In this document: positions 22,413 to 30,991 of the stretch, in pieces | Layout: each line of letters begins with the position of its first letter | Numbering within the stretch: the stretch's first letter is position 1 | Source: a virus | Virus record (IMG/VR): IMGVR_UViG_3300034190_002068 | Span: 1-33,560 of that record | Reading direction: 5' to 3' (one strand) | Length of the DNA stretch: 33,560 nt | Notes under the pieces: model-generated | Databases searched by the model: none | What the model was told of the DNA's origin: nothing | What the model saw: the letters and a program-made list of their open reading frames with translations, nothing else | Position numbers and translations under genes: made by a program

Positions 22413-22446
22413 AAAGGAAGGGAGTGGCCGCTACGCAGCCACCCCC
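22413..22446 (-). terminator. Probable terminator after capsid and decoration genes
   Basis: On the minus strand GGGGGTGGC (22446-22438), a 9-base loop (22437-22429) and GCCACTCCC (22428-22420) form a hairpin with one A-C mismatch, followed by TTCCTTTC (22419-22412). Placement just downstream of the capsid and decoration genes resembles the partial terminator that follows the capsid gene in T7-like phages. It would favour high capsid transcript levels. Confidence 0.6.
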
Positions 22447-22458
22447 AACCAGAATCAA

Positions 22459-22905
22459 TTAACCGATGCGCTTGATGCTCAGGAGGACACGAACCTTACC
22501 GGATGTGTCTCCGCTCATGTCGCCACTTGCAGTGATGTCGATGTTTCCATCACCCGTGCAAACTACGCGGGCAGTGTCAGAAGCAGCCGAATCATCGCCA
22601 GCAATAGACAGACGTGCGCCTGTGTTTGCAGCGATATTGGACTGGTCAACACGAACAGCAACAATCAAACCATCGTCGTCATTTACACCTGTATTGGAGT
22701 CAGTACCAATCTTAAAGGTACGACTTGCGGTGCTAAATGTGTCAACGACTTTCAAAGCGGCTCCGTCAATAACGTCGCCTTGCTTGACTGGGATTGATAC
22801 AACAGTTGTGCTATTACCAGCAGCAGTAGTGAAGTCACCCGGTGTGAGGATGATTTCGTCGGTGTAGCCAGTCATGCCAGCTTCATTTACAGTTAAACGT
22901 GCCAT
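22459..22905 (-). CDS. Probable head decoration protein (148 aa)
   Basis: A Gly/Thr/Asp-rich beta protein (MARLTVNEAGMTGYTDEIIL, GDFTTAAGNSTTVVSIPVKQ) lying immediately downstream of the major capsid gene, the usual place for a decoration or stabilising protein. It has the strongest Shine-Dalgarno site I noticed in the window, AAGGAG 10 bases before the ATG (22921-22916), consistent with abundant synthesis. A single Cys is present. No sequence family is recognised, so the assignment rests on context and composition. Confidence 0.6.
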   Translation of the reverse strand: MARLTVNEAGMTGYTDEIILTPGDFTTAAGNSTTVVSIPVKQGDVIDGAALKVVDTFSTASRTFKIGTDSNTGVNDDDGLIVAVRVDQSNIAANTGARLSIAGDDSAASDTARVVCTGDGNIDITASGDMSGDTSGKVRVLLSIKRIG

Positions 22906-22908
22906 AGT

Positions 22909-22922
22909 ATTATATCTCCTTT
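22909..22922 (-). promoter_or_regulatory. Strong ribosome-binding site of the decoration gene
   Basis: The minus strand reads AAAGGAG followed by ATATAATACT and the ATG at 22905. The AT-rich spacer contains a TATAAT lookalike, but its 3-base distance to the ATG and the strong Shine-Dalgarno sequence argue that translation, not transcription, is the main signal here. Confidence 0.7.
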
Positions 22923-22929
22923 GTTAAGA

Positions 22930-23937
22930 TTAAGCTACGTCAGTGAGTTTACCGTGCGCTTGTGGGTGGTAAACACCCAGAGTAAGCGAGCAGTCAACAT
23001 AACCGCGCTCACCACCGCCCATGTTTGGAAGACGAGTTGAACCCATTGGGATCAGTTCGTGGATACCAGCATAGTCAGGGTTAACAAGGTAACCTTGGTT
23101 GTTTGGAACCGCTGTAGCGGGCATACAGTCAGGGTTAGCGTTTACGATAGAAACAAGACCGTGATCGGACTGATAGAACTCAACGGACAACTTGATTTCC
23201 GCAGAACCACCTTCGTAGTTTACATTACGAACGGTAGCTGTTTGGTCACCAAGGCGAGCGTAGTCAGAAATCTGACGACGAAGCGCAGTGTCAGCGATGA
23301 GCATCAGAGAATCAACAGCACCAGTTTCGCGGTAGATGGAGGTAATAACTGAGTTGAAATCACCTTCACTAAGTGCGTTACTAGTAGCGTTAATGCTGCT
23401 TGCGGGTGTCTTGAAGTCATCTGGAATGTCAGAAGATGCACCAGCACCACCTGTGTTAGCAGAGGACTCAATCCACTTACCAAGACCACGGAGCTTGTAG
23501 GCATTACCAGCACCGTTTTCTTGTTGGCGGTCGTTCTCGGAACAAAGAGCAAGCTCAACGTCACGTTTCAGTTCGCGGATGGACTTCGCTTCGGCTTGAG
23601 CAATCTTTGCTGGGCCAACGGAGTCAACAGCTTCCTGAAGATCGGAAACGAGATAGTCACGACGGAACTTCTGTACGTAGTTACCAAGACGTGCGCGTCC
23701 TGAGAACTTGTCCGTAAAGGAAGAAACGTCCGCGCCTTCTGCGATGCCGTCTGCGTTAGGAGTTGCTAGTGTGTCAACGGTCCACTCAACAAATGTAGCA
23801 GATGCTTTTTGCTTGTTGAGGGATGAAAGGACGGGTGTCTCTTCGGGCGCAAGGATGGACAGTACATCTGTCAGATCCTCACGATTAGAAACAGCCGATC
23901 CTGGATTTGTAGTGTCGAATGTATTAGATACAGCCAT
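22930..23937 (-). CDS. Major capsid protein, SU10/DUF5309 family
   Basis: A 335-residue protein with the features of SU10-type major head proteins. The N-terminus ends with VLSILAPEETPVLSSLNKQK, then FVEWTVDTLATPNADG, a long helical spine (SIRELKRDVELALCSENDRQ) and the C-terminal VDCSLTLGVYHPQAHGKLTD. The length is close to the family's usual 300-350 residues and the fold is HK97-like. It builds the icosahedral shell. It lies just downstream of the scaffold gene, as expected. Its ATG has no strong Shine-Dalgarno site, unlike that of the decoration gene. Confidence 0.85.
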   Translation of the reverse strand: MAVSNTFDTTNPGSAVSNREDLTDVLSILAPEETPVLSSLNKQKASATFVEWTVDTLATPNADGIAEGADVSSFTDKFSGRARLGNYVQKFRRDYLVSDLQEAVDSVGPAKIAQAEAKSIRELKRDVELALCSENDRQQENGAGNAYKLRGLGKWIESSANTGGAGASSDIPDDFKTPASSINATSNALSEGDFNSVITSIYRETGAVDSLMLIADTALRRQISDYARLGDQTATVRNVNYEGGSAEIKLSVEFYQSDHGLVSIVNANPDCMPATAVPNNQGYLVNPDYAGIHELIPMGSTRLPNMGGGERGYVDCSLTLGVYHPQAHGKLTDVA

Positions 23938-23949
23938 GATATTAGGATA

Positions 23950-25014
23950 TTAGCGGTTTTGTAATTGTAGAGTTCTGAGAGTTACGAAATCACTCTTCTT
24001 GCCTGATTTTTGGAATCTACTTGTCAGATCCTTCATAGTTTTTACTCGACTTCCCTGCACCTTTTCCGGTTGCGCCGCCGTTGAATTCGGTTGACTTGGC
24101 GGGTTTAACCTAGTGGAGTTGTTACCTGGGACGGGTTTTCTTGCGTACATACTATTGGCAGCGTGTGCCATTAGGTACGGAAGTTGCGCGGATACATCCG
24201 GTGGTAACAACTTTTCCAGTTGGTCAAACCGGGTGTCGTTAATCATGGATTGATACCGTTGACGTGTGTCGTTATCTTCTCCATCCATCCAGGAAAGTTC
24301 CTGCTTTGCTCTGTCATCAAATGCTGAACGTAGCTGTTTGCCTTCCTCTATGGATTGGAGTTTTTTCAGTTGCGCAGGTAGGAACTTATCGCGGTTCTTC
24401 CGGGCATTAAGTAATCCCTTTCTGACATCCGCTTTTGTTAAGTCCTTGCCCTCCACTTCTGTGATAACGTCATCCGGGCCATAACCATCGGTATTAAAAA
24501 GCAAATCCTCAGCCCACTCAATCACGGAATCAACTTCCTGTGCTTTTACCTGTAGACCTTCAATATTATCAATATTTTCGTAGGGGTTGTTTTTAACCTC
24601 CGCTTGTGGTCTAAGTGGGTCGTTCTCCTTCTCCTTGATGGACGCTTGCAATTTCGCTAACTGCTCTTCGGCAGATTTGCGTTTTGCGGTGAGTTCACCA
24701 AAGCGAGCAACGGCTTTGCTTCCTAGTTTTTGACCTAGTTCACGTAACTCGTCCTCTGACATATCGTCGAGGTCTAACTGTGAAAGAACTTCTTCAGGGT
24801 TGGATTCCGTTGCTTCGGGTTCAGAACTCTCATCCGTCTCCGTTACAACTTCTTCTGTCTCCTGCGATTCTTCGGGTTCCGGCTCGGTGCTTGGTGTTTC
24901 CACCTCTGGCTCCTGGCTTTCTCCCAAGCGACGCATTGCAAATTGCGCCACTGATGTATTGTCCACCGAACTTGGTTCCGCCTCGGCGTTAGCGGTTGAG
25001 TGATTATCTTCCAT
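23950..25014 (-). CDS. Scaffold protein for capsid assembly (354 aa)
   Basis: Low-complexity acidic N-terminus (PEPEESQETEEVVTETDESS), a long charged coiled-coil middle (KRKSAEEQLAKLQASIKEKE) and a basic C-terminal end (LTSRFQKSGKKSDFVTLRTL) are the hallmarks of podovirus scaffolding proteins, which chaperone capsid assembly through their basic C-terminus. The position directly before the major capsid gene matches. An extended -10 box lies 41 bases ahead of the ATG in the gap after the previous gene. Confidence 0.75.
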   Translation of the reverse strand: MEDNHSTANAEAEPSSVDNTSVAQFAMRRLGESQEPEVETPSTEPEPEESQETEEVVTETDESSEPEATESNPEEVLSQLDLDDMSEDELRELGQKLGSKAVARFGELTAKRKSAEEQLAKLQASIKEKENDPLRPQAEVKNNPYENIDNIEGLQVKAQEVDSVIEWAEDLLFNTDGYGPDDVITEVEGKDLTKADVRKGLLNARKNRDKFLPAQLKKLQSIEEGKQLRSAFDDRAKQELSWMDGEDNDTRQRYQSMINDTRFDQLEKLLPPDVSAQLPYLMAHAANSMYARKPVPGNNSTRLNPPSQPNSTAAQPEKVQGSRVKTMKDLTSRFQKSGKKSDFVTLRTLQLQNR

Positions 25015-25055
25015 AAGTTGTCCGTCCTACAACGCTAGACGATAGCGATAAATTA

Positions 25056-25064
25056 ATTATAACA
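25056..25064 (-). promoter_or_regulatory. Candidate extended -10 promoter before scaffold/capsid genes
   Basis: The minus strand contains TGT-TATAAT (25064-25056), an extended -10 element, with no convincing -35. Scaffold synthesis starts 41 bases downstream, so this one, unlike the others, would give a normal leader. Confidence 0.4.
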
Positions 25065-25066
25065 CC

Positions 25067-25282
25067 CTAAACAAGTGATTGTTGGTGTTGTTTGCGTAGC
25101 GACCCCCAATTTACGATTGCAAGGATGTCGTCATACGCGCAGATGCGCCCAGCAAGCTGTTGTATACCCTCAGTGCTGGCCCCATTAAGATCCTGTATGG
25201 ACTCTTCTCGTGCTGCTTCTATTGTTTGAATGAAACGTGCAAACGCTTCGTGTTGGCTTAGTGCCTTGATGTCTTCTTCCAT
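25067..25282 (-). CDS. Small phage protein (71 aa)
   Basis: Helical, acidic at the N-terminus (MEEDIKALSQHEAFARFIQT). The phrase AFARFIQTIEAAREE is a pattern I recall in small proteins encoded beside portal genes in marine phages. The function is unknown. It lies between the virion lysozyme gene and the scaffold promoter, three bases from the lysozyme stop. Confidence 0.65.
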   Translation of the reverse strand: MEEDIKALSQHEAFARFIQTIEAAREESIQDLNGASTEGIQQLAGRICAYDDILAIVNWGSLRKQHQQSLV

Positions 25283-25285
25283 GGA

Positions 25286-25912
25286 TTATTTATCCTCAAT
25301 TTTTGTCACCCCAACACCGCCGGGCTTAAAGAATCTATAGTAGGCATCAACTGATGCGTCATATCGTTTTTGCATCGTATTTTTTCGTGCCTCTTCTCTT
25401 GGGTTCATCATGAAATTTACGAAATGCTCATGCACACCCTCAAATGTTGGCTCGTACCGCTTTTCGATTCCTGAACCTTTGTGGAACCTTGGCTCGCTTG
25501 GGCGACCCTGAAACATTTCTTGATAGTCCTGCATATACCCGGAACCTAAGTATACACCAGACGGGCTGTTGGGATCTTTAATCGAGTCCGTGTAGTATTC
25601 AATCTCCGCCCGAATACTATTTGGCTTCTTGGTTCTTTCGAGATACTTTCGGTAATCCTTTAAGGTATCTCCGGTTTTTTGAAATAAACCAATGCCGGGA
25701 TCTCTCGTAGTGCCGGGGTCTAGTTTCTCCACCTGGTTGATGTCAAATGAGCCACCAGTTTCTACGTCGATATTCCCAAGCATAATAGCCTTTAAACCCG
25801 GATCGATGTCCAATTCGTTTAATACAGAAACAACCTCAATTTTGTTGATGGAATCCTGCATTTCCTTGGATCGTTTTTGACCCTGCTGCGTTACAGATAG
25901 GTTGTCGGACAT
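25286..25912 (-). CDS. Phage tail lysozyme-like peptidoglycan hydrolase (208 aa)
   Basis: The segment KAIMLGNIDVETGGSFD (residues 41-57) holds the conserved catalytic-type Glu (E51) in the phage tail lysozyme pattern (GNxxxETGGxF). It is followed by PGIGLFQKTG, the substrate-cleft GxGLxQ motif. The C-terminal half (VYLGSGYMQDYQEMFQGRPS; VHEHFVNFMMNPREEARKNT) completes a goose/SLT-like lysozyme fold. It should cleave the glycan strands of peptidoglycan, probably from the virion during DNA entry, since it has no signal peptide and sits between portal and scaffold. Use as the lysis endolysin cannot be excluded, as no other is visible. Confidence 0.8.
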   Translation of the reverse strand: MSDNLSVTQQGQKRSKEMQDSINKIEVVSVLNELDIDPGLKAIMLGNIDVETGGSFDINQVEKLDPGTTRDPGIGLFQKTGDTLKDYRKYLERTKKPNSIRAEIEYYTDSIKDPNSPSGVYLGSGYMQDYQEMFQGRPSEPRFHKGSGIEKRYEPTFEGVHEHFVNFMMNPREEARKNTMQKRYDASVDAYYRFFKPGGVGVTKIEDK

Positions 25913-28005
25913 TACTGTATCTGTTGGGTTTGAACTTCACCCATTTGTGCGGGTGGTGTGCCAATTCTACCAATCTGCGCGTTCTGAAGTTGTTGCATTT
26001 GGAACACGTACTGTCCCTGGTACTTCTCCAGCCTACCTCTAAAGGCTTCGTCCTGCTGGATACGTTGTTGGATGTCCGGTTGTTGTACGTATTGCTGGAT
26101 GAGTCCCATTGCGATTTGCGCACCGTTAGGACGGGCGGGCATCTCGATACCAGCAAATATCTTAGCTAAATCGTCGGTGACTTGTTTGACTATTTGCTCC
26201 TGAGCTTGTTCCGCAGGTTGGAGTATAGCGTCCGCAAGAACCGGGTCAATGCTGCTCGCAACCACGTCCAGAAGTCTGTTGACGTCGATCCGACCATTGC
26301 GATCCAACTGCGTAAGTGATACAATCTGGTTAAGTTTATTTTCTTGAGCTTTGGGATCAGTGTTGAGTACGTCATATGAAATTACTATGTCAAAGTTTTC
26401 GTCCGGGTTGCCTTTAGTAAATAACTGCGCATCGGGTACACCAGTTACGCGGAAGAACATTTCATCGGGTCCAAAACGCTGGAAGCAACGGAAGGACATA
26501 CGAAGAACCTCGGCGCAGTGCGATAAATACTTATCCACCAGGAATTGACGACGAGTTTGGCTGATGGGATCATCAAAGTCCAAGCCCACCATTGCGTCCG
26601 CCTGGCGTTCCATAGTTTGCTCCATCTCTACTGAACCTGGGTTGTAGGAAGGGATGGGTCCGAACTCAATCTCACCCTTCCGGCGGTATGGAATCATTCT
26701 CCCTGGTCCCCAGTCACTTGGTGCGTTCCCAACTGGGTGCATGATTGGCGGGAATGTGGCAATACTATTGCGGTCAATTCTGGAATCGCGCTCCACCTTT
26801 ACTTGATGCTGAATACCCCGCAGTATGTCGGGAATTGTCATAGTATCGTATAGACGCTTGCTGTCTTCGGACAACTTGGTTACTACAACAGGATAGTCCT
26901 CGTACCCGTTCATTAACTCAAACTTGGCGTATCCAGGGACACCCAAGCCATCGTCGCCATCAAAGTTGCGGTGGAACACAGTCTCGTAGATACCTTCGGA
27001 ACCATCCTCTGCGTCTATGAGGCGTTGGTAGCCGTGTACGATTTCAATCAACTCCTCCGCTTCGTAGGCGTTGTCCGTCAAACTAATGGATCGACGACCC
27101 TCTTGTTCGCGCTCAATACTGTCTACGTTTACGCCTCGGTAGTGTTCAATAACGTACTCCACGAAGCCAGCGTCCCATCCATCGGTAAGCACCTTGTTTT
27201 CCAGTTCTTGTGCGGTATAAAAAGTGCGCCAGAAGCAATATGGACTTCTCTGTGGATCGGTTACATATGGGGGAAACATGAAGTCTCCATCTGGAGCCAG
27301 TGTCTTTACATCCGGCGCATCAATCTGTCGGCGAATAACAGGTAGTTCAGCCTCACCTGTTTTGCGTAAAGTGCGTAATGCTTTCTTGGCTTTTGCTTTG
27401 GTTACGCCCTCAAATGTACTCATCAACAAAGAAATAACATCCTCCTCGTTGACTGTATCTACGATAGCTTCTGCTAGTTGCGGGGAAATCTGAGCAATCT
27501 GATCCAGGTTTAGCTTCTGAATAAATCGTCTATCTTCACGATGCCAGCCTACATATGTAATTAAAATACCACGCTCCAGGAGGTAGTTAGCCCCAAGTTC
27601 CATCTCCTTGTAGAAGCGGGGGATATACCCGGAGGACACCATCCACTTCATGAAATTAGAAACTACCTTACTTCGGGCGATGTCACCTACTTCTACTGGA
27701 TAGGCACTGACATTTGCGCGACGCAGGGATGCCATAAATGCGGATACAAGTTTCGTGATCCGTTCGTCGATGACGTGACTCTCCATGTCCGCTGCGCCCT
27801 CAAAGGGAAACGCATCCGCACCGTGCTTTCGGAGATCCCGGCTTTTACCGGGCCAAAAGTTGCGGCGGTCATCATAGGAATTACGGCAAAGATCAAAATA
27901 CGCCTCCAGTTCCAGAACCGTTTGGTCGTATGCGTAGCGTAGTGTTTTGACGCTAGGTGTCTTGCCGACGTAAGTCAGTTCTTCAGAAATAGTATCCTCT
28001 CGCAT
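25912..28005 (-). CDS. Portal protein (697 aa)
   Basis: Long portal of the podovirus/N4-like size class. The N-terminal half contains SRDLRKHGADAFPFEGAADM and a helical clip region (VVSNFMKWMVSSGYIPRFYK). The C-terminal quarter is Gln-rich (GQYVFQMQQLQNAQIGRIGT), the usual barrel/tail end. It forms the dodecameric DNA gate at one capsid vertex and docks the terminase. The order terminase, portal, scaffold, capsid supports it. The stop overlaps the start of the lysozyme gene. TATAAT lies 5 bases before its ATG. Confidence 0.85.
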   Translation of the reverse strand: MREDTISEELTYVGKTPSVKTLRYAYDQTVLELEAYFDLCRNSYDDRRNFWPGKSRDLRKHGADAFPFEGAADMESHVIDERITKLVSAFMASLRRANVSAYPVEVGDIARSKVVSNFMKWMVSSGYIPRFYKEMELGANYLLERGILITYVGWHREDRRFIQKLNLDQIAQISPQLAEAIVDTVNEEDVISLLMSTFEGVTKAKAKKALRTLRKTGEAELPVIRRQIDAPDVKTLAPDGDFMFPPYVTDPQRSPYCFWRTFYTAQELENKVLTDGWDAGFVEYVIEHYRGVNVDSIEREQEGRRSISLTDNAYEAEELIEIVHGYQRLIDAEDGSEGIYETVFHRNFDGDDGLGVPGYAKFELMNGYEDYPVVVTKLSEDSKRLYDTMTIPDILRGIQHQVKVERDSRIDRNSIATFPPIMHPVGNAPSDWGPGRMIPYRRKGEIEFGPIPSYNPGSVEMEQTMERQADAMVGLDFDDPISQTRRQFLVDKYLSHCAEVLRMSFRCFQRFGPDEMFFRVTGVPDAQLFTKGNPDENFDIVISYDVLNTDPKAQENKLNQIVSLTQLDRNGRIDVNRLLDVVASSIDPVLADAILQPAEQAQEQIVKQVTDDLAKIFAGIEMPARPNGAQIAMGLIQQYVQQPDIQQRIQQDEAFRGRLEKYQGQYVFQMQQLQNAQIGRIGTPPAQMGEVQTQQIQ

Positions 28006-28010
28006 CGTAA

Positions 28011-28016
28011 ATTATA
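28011..28016 (-). promoter_or_regulatory. -10-like TATAAT immediately before portal
   Basis: TATAAT (28016-28011) is separated by 5 bases from the ATG at 28005, with an AT-rich upstream region but no good -35 or TGn element. It could be a promoter for a leaderless portal transcript or simply an AT-rich initiation region. Confidence 0.3.
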
Positions 28017-28035
28017 ATTTTAACATATACGACAA

Positions 28036-28398
28036 CTACCTTTTTACCCAGTGGTACTTTAGCTCTCCGTTATTACGTGTTTCCTCGAAGTAAATCATCT
28101 TGCCTATCAGTTTACCCTCCATCTTTTTGGGTATCTTGACGGGTACACGAGTACCTCGATCCCGGTGTCGGGTGTACACATAACTGGAGTTTTGACACGC
28201 CCTCAGCACCTCTCCTCTGTAAATAACGGGCATAGGTACTAGGTCATCCAGTATAATCTGTCCGGGTTCGTTAATCCATATAGCTTTCCCGGAGCCAGTA
28301 ACCATATCTTCGCTCAGGTTGTTGATTACGAGATTGTATAATTCCTCCAGGGGACAATCTAGTTCCTTAGCCAGTTGTGTTAGTCTTTTCTTTGCCAT
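28036..28398 (-). CDS. Hypothetical protein with N-terminal helix-turn-helix-like segment (120 aa)
   Basis: Residues 4-24 (KRLTQLAKELDCPLEELYNL) resemble the small helical IF2-N/HTH-type module (xVxxLAKELxxxxxEL), which binds nucleic acids. The rest is beta-like and ends with a basic tail. The product is basic and cytosolic. A good ribosome site (GGAGG, 6-base spacing) precedes the ATG, which shares a base with the terminase stop. A packaging accessory is possible between terminase and portal, but I cannot name it. Confidence 0.6.
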   Translation of the reverse strand: MAKKRLTQLAKELDCPLEELYNLVINNLSEDMVTGSGKAIWINEPGQIILDDLVPMPVIYRGEVLRACQNSSYVYTRHRDRGTRVPVKIPKKMEGKLIGKMIYFEETRNNGELKYHWVKR

Positions 28399-30044
28399 TA
28401 GTATCCTCCACTTCCTCTTGTAGTTGTTTGTAAGTTGCGGCTATCCACAAAGTCCGGCCCAAGTCCGTCGTTGTGCATCCGTAAATATCTTAGTAAATCA
28501 ATAAAGTCCTTTAGGGGTTCATCCTTCTTTCCGGAGTTGCTCCAGTTAATGATGCTAAATATTAGGTTCTTACAGGACTCGTGTATTTGTAGAATCGGAC
28601 GATTTGCTCCATCTACCTCCGCTTCGGTGTTGTACCGCATCCACTCATCCAATGCAGCTAGACCTGCGTCCACCTCTACGCCACTACTGGGAACGAAGAA
28701 CATACCCTTGTCCGCAAAGGACTCAAACAGGTCATGGTTGTCCTCATTCTCTCGTGCAAAATACCTGGAGTCCCCGATGCGTTCAAAAACATCAATTCCC
28801 AGGTCCTCTTCGATGAAACCAAATTCATCAACGTACGCCTGTACATCGTAGCCCAGCTTTTTGGATGCGTCCGAGAACTTCCATCGTACCTCCTTGCCTC
28901 CGCCACCTACACCTACTTCAGCCCAGGGACCAAAGGTATCTCTATCCGGCCACTCTCTTAGTACAGTGACGTGTCCCTTGGAATCCACCGCTGCCCAGAT
29001 CGCAACATAGTTCCTAGCTCCAGCGGGGTCAACCACCTGGTACACTGTATGCGTTTGGGGCGTAATCTTAGGTAGTTCGGAAATAACATGGACACCAGTC
29101 GAAAACTGCGGAAACAGGGTATTCATGGACTTCACCGGAATACCGTAAGCCCGTGTCATGATCTCCTCCCTGGAACTGTTCCTCAATTCCTTGCGGATAC
29201 GCTTGTACCCGCCGAATGGGTTCAACTGGGAATGAAAGAACACAATCCCGGCATCCTTATTGTGACTGTACTGTACATAGGGTACAGTCTCCCCATCCAG
29301 CATCTCGGCTTCCCTGGAGTGGTAGGTTTCGCAATTCTTCAGGAACTCCGCTACAAAGGGCGTATACCCGTCAATGGGCGTAAAGGTCAAAAGCATCTTG
29401 GAGTCCCTTGTAGCCAATCTGAAGCGCATTGTATTGACCAAATCACCGTCCTCCAGGTATTCATCCAACCACAACCCGATATTATGCCACTTTGGAGTAC
29501 TACTACCAATCTCTAGACCCTCGAACTTACTTCTATTGGCCTGGAACTGTGAATATGTATGGAAATATACCGTACTTCCGTTGGGTAGAATGAAACTACC
29601 TCCCGTAAAACCGTTTTTGACCGTATAATTGAGGTACTCAACCGTGGATTTGGACTTCTGCTTGAGTTCTGGAGGTAAATATCGGTAAACAGCCCGCTGT
29701 TGCACCCGGATGGACGCATCGTTGTCCTGCGCGAAGCATACAATCTCAGCATTGGGGTTCTGTAAGGCCGCTTGGACTACGCTCCTGGCTCCGTACTCCG
29801 TCTTGGAGCTACGGTTACCACCGCTCACAAAAACAGTATCCACCGTCTCCAGGAACTTGTCAGCGTGCTTCCAACCATCCAACTCGAACCCGTGGTTCAG
29901 TGGGTCATCCTGCGCTAGTTTTATCGCCTCCTCTCGGTTCTCTAGTAACTTACCTACCGCTTCTATCCCATCCTTCCGCGCAAGTACCTCCAACTGCTCA
30001 CGGGTTGGTACTCTCAGAATGGGATGCGGTGTAATATTAGACAT
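28398..30044 (-). CDS. terL: Terminase large subunit
   Basis: A motor and nuclease that packages DNA. Walker A lies in VSGGNRSSKTEYGAR, Walker B in IGLWLDEYLEDGD, and motif III in LLTFTPIDGYTPFVAEF. The C-terminal RNase H-like nuclease has VVDPAGARNYVAIW, VQAYVDEFGF and DFIDLLRYLRMH, giving the acidic metal residues. I begin at MSNITPHPILRVPTREQLEV (ATG at 30044), which overlaps the preceding stop, instead of a start 42 bases further upstream that would encode a non-conserved basic extension. The stop shares one base with the next ATG (TAATG). Confidence 0.93.
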   Translation of the reverse strand: MSNITPHPILRVPTREQLEVLARKDGIEAVGKLLENREEAIKLAQDDPLNHGFELDGWKHADKFLETVDTVFVSGGNRSSKTEYGARSVVQAALQNPNAEIVCFAQDNDASIRVQQRAVYRYLPPELKQKSKSTVEYLNYTVKNGFTGGSFILPNGSTVYFHTYSQFQANRSKFEGLEIGSSTPKWHNIGLWLDEYLEDGDLVNTMRFRLATRDSKMLLTFTPIDGYTPFVAEFLKNCETYHSREAEMLDGETVPYVQYSHNKDAGIVFFHSQLNPFGGYKRIRKELRNSSREEIMTRAYGIPVKSMNTLFPQFSTGVHVISELPKITPQTHTVYQVVDPAGARNYVAIWAAVDSKGHVTVLREWPDRDTFGPWAEVGVGGGGKEVRWKFSDASKKLGYDVQAYVDEFGFIEEDLGIDVFERIGDSRYFARENEDNHDLFESFADKGMFFVPSSGVEVDAGLAALDEWMRYNTEAEVDGANRPILQIHESCKNLIFSIINWSNSGKKDEPLKDFIDLLRYLRMHNDGLGPDFVDSRNLQTTTRGSGGY

Positions 30045-30213
30045 CCTTATCTTCCTTATCCATGAACACCATAATATACGGGGCATCGGGTTCGTATACC
30101 CTAGTACCTACCTCACCGTCCATGCGCACCGTCACCCACCCATCTACAATCTCCAGTACGTCCCCGTACTGATCCATACCAAGGTGGTATATTCTCTTTG
30201 GCTTAGTCCTCAA
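30037..30213 (-). CDS. Small hypothetical protein, likely TTG start (58 aa)
   Basis: The protein ends MVFMDKEDKDV and starts RTKPKRIYHLGMDQYGDVLE, beta-like and acidic. The best start is TTG at 30213, with GAGGAGG 9 bases upstream (30229-30223) inside the end of the previous gene. An ATG at 30240 lacks a spaced ribosome site and an ATG at 30177 would drop 12 residues. The stop overlaps the terminase start by 8 bases. Coupled expression between terminase subunits suggests a packaging role. No family is recognised. Confidence 0.6.
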   Translation of the reverse strand: MRTKPKRIYHLGMDQYGDVLEIVDGWVTVRMDGEVGTRVYEPDAPYIMVFMDKEDKDV

Positions 30214-30775
30214 TATCAATAACCTCCTCGGATAACTCATCCACGCGCTTTAAATCCGCCAGATAATCATCCTTGTTGTAGTTCTTGTGCGTTACCTCAA
30301 TCTTCTGTACGTTGTCCCCACGCAAACGAGATATAGTCTCATTAGCCAGTTTGTTATCCACTCCTAACTCCCGCTTGGCTTTAATCAAGTCCGGTAGAGC
30401 AATGGTACTCGCTTCGCCCGCCTCCAGCTTCTCCAGGATAGCGTCGTTCAACTTCGGGGCAATCTCCGCGTTGTACTGCAAGTTCTCCACCAAATGAGTA
30501 CATAACTCCCTCTTCAAATCCCCAGCAACCGGGGACTCCGCCAACTGAGCCTGTATCTTCCTAATCGTGTAGTAGTTCCCACCGTAGTCCTTGTATATCC
30601 TACTGGGGCTTACCCCCTTGCATAACAATCCAGCGATCTCCAGCCACGTCTCCGGCTTTGTATGAGCCAAGTCCCGCATGGAGGAGTACCCCTGTACGTC
30701 CTGCAAAACAACCTTCAGATCCTTCTCTACGCGCAAACTAAGCGCATCATTATCCCGCAACGCTAACTCCTTCAT
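30203..30775 (-). CDS. Probable terminase small subunit (190 aa)
   Basis: The protein lies upstream of the large subunit, with only the 58-residue gene between them. The helix-turn-helix region PSRIYKDYGGNYYTIRKIQA (residues 57-76) fits a DNA-recognition domain, followed by a helical oligomerisation region (LNDAILEKLEAGEASTIALP) and a C-terminal KIEVTHKNYNKDDYLADLKR tail, the kind of segment small terminases use to contact the large subunit. Small subunits bind the packaging site and gate DNA entry to the motor. The family is inferred, not matched by a strict motif. Confidence 0.65.
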   Translation of the reverse strand: MKELALRDNDALSLRVEKDLKVVLQDVQGYSSMRDLAHTKPETWLEIAGLLCKGVSPSRIYKDYGGNYYTIRKIQAQLAESPVAGDLKRELCTHLVENLQYNAEIAPKLNDAILEKLEAGEASTIALPDLIKAKRELGVDNKLANETISRLRGDNVQKIEVTHKNYNKDDYLADLKRVDELSEEVIDIED

Positions 30776-30984
30776 CCCTGTGTAGCCTCCACGTATACAG
30801 TCCTAGCCATTAACATATTACATAACTCCACGTACGCGCAAATATACTCCCTGCAATCCTCTGCATTCGTACTCTCCTGTACCTTCTTCAGTATACCCTG
30901 ACCCACTAGATACTCTCCCTTATCCGCTACGTACGCAAAAGCTACCTCATCCTCACTACCATCATAACCATTCAAATGAATCAT
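30772..30984 (-). CDS. Hypothetical protein at head of late operon (70 aa)
   Basis: Unrecognised. It reads MIHLNGYDGSEDEVAFAYVA and contains three cysteines spread through ECREYICAYVELCNMLMAR-like helices. I start at the ATG at 30984 because an ORF extension to a TTG at 31020 would overlap a consensus-like promoter (31020-30992). The stop overlaps the small terminase start by 4 bases (ATGA). As the first gene of the late transcript, it may be an early-late regulator or packaging accessory. Confidence 0.6.
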   Translation of the reverse strand: MIHLNGYDGSEDEVAFAYVADKGEYLVGQGILKKVQESTNAEDCREYICAYVELCNMLMARTVYVEATQG

Positions 30985-30991
30985 AGAAAGC

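Noticed and set aside
22909-22914. TATAAT before the decoration gene as a promoter
   Set aside because: It sits only 3 bases before ATG and within the spacer of a strong AAGGAG ribosome site, so it is more likely part of the translation signal.
30045-30086. Upstream extension of the large terminase to a start at 30086
   Set aside because: The extra 14 residues (MPRILWCSWIRKIR) are unlike the family and overlap the preceding gene deeply. The ATG at 30044 overlaps the preceding stop in the usual way.
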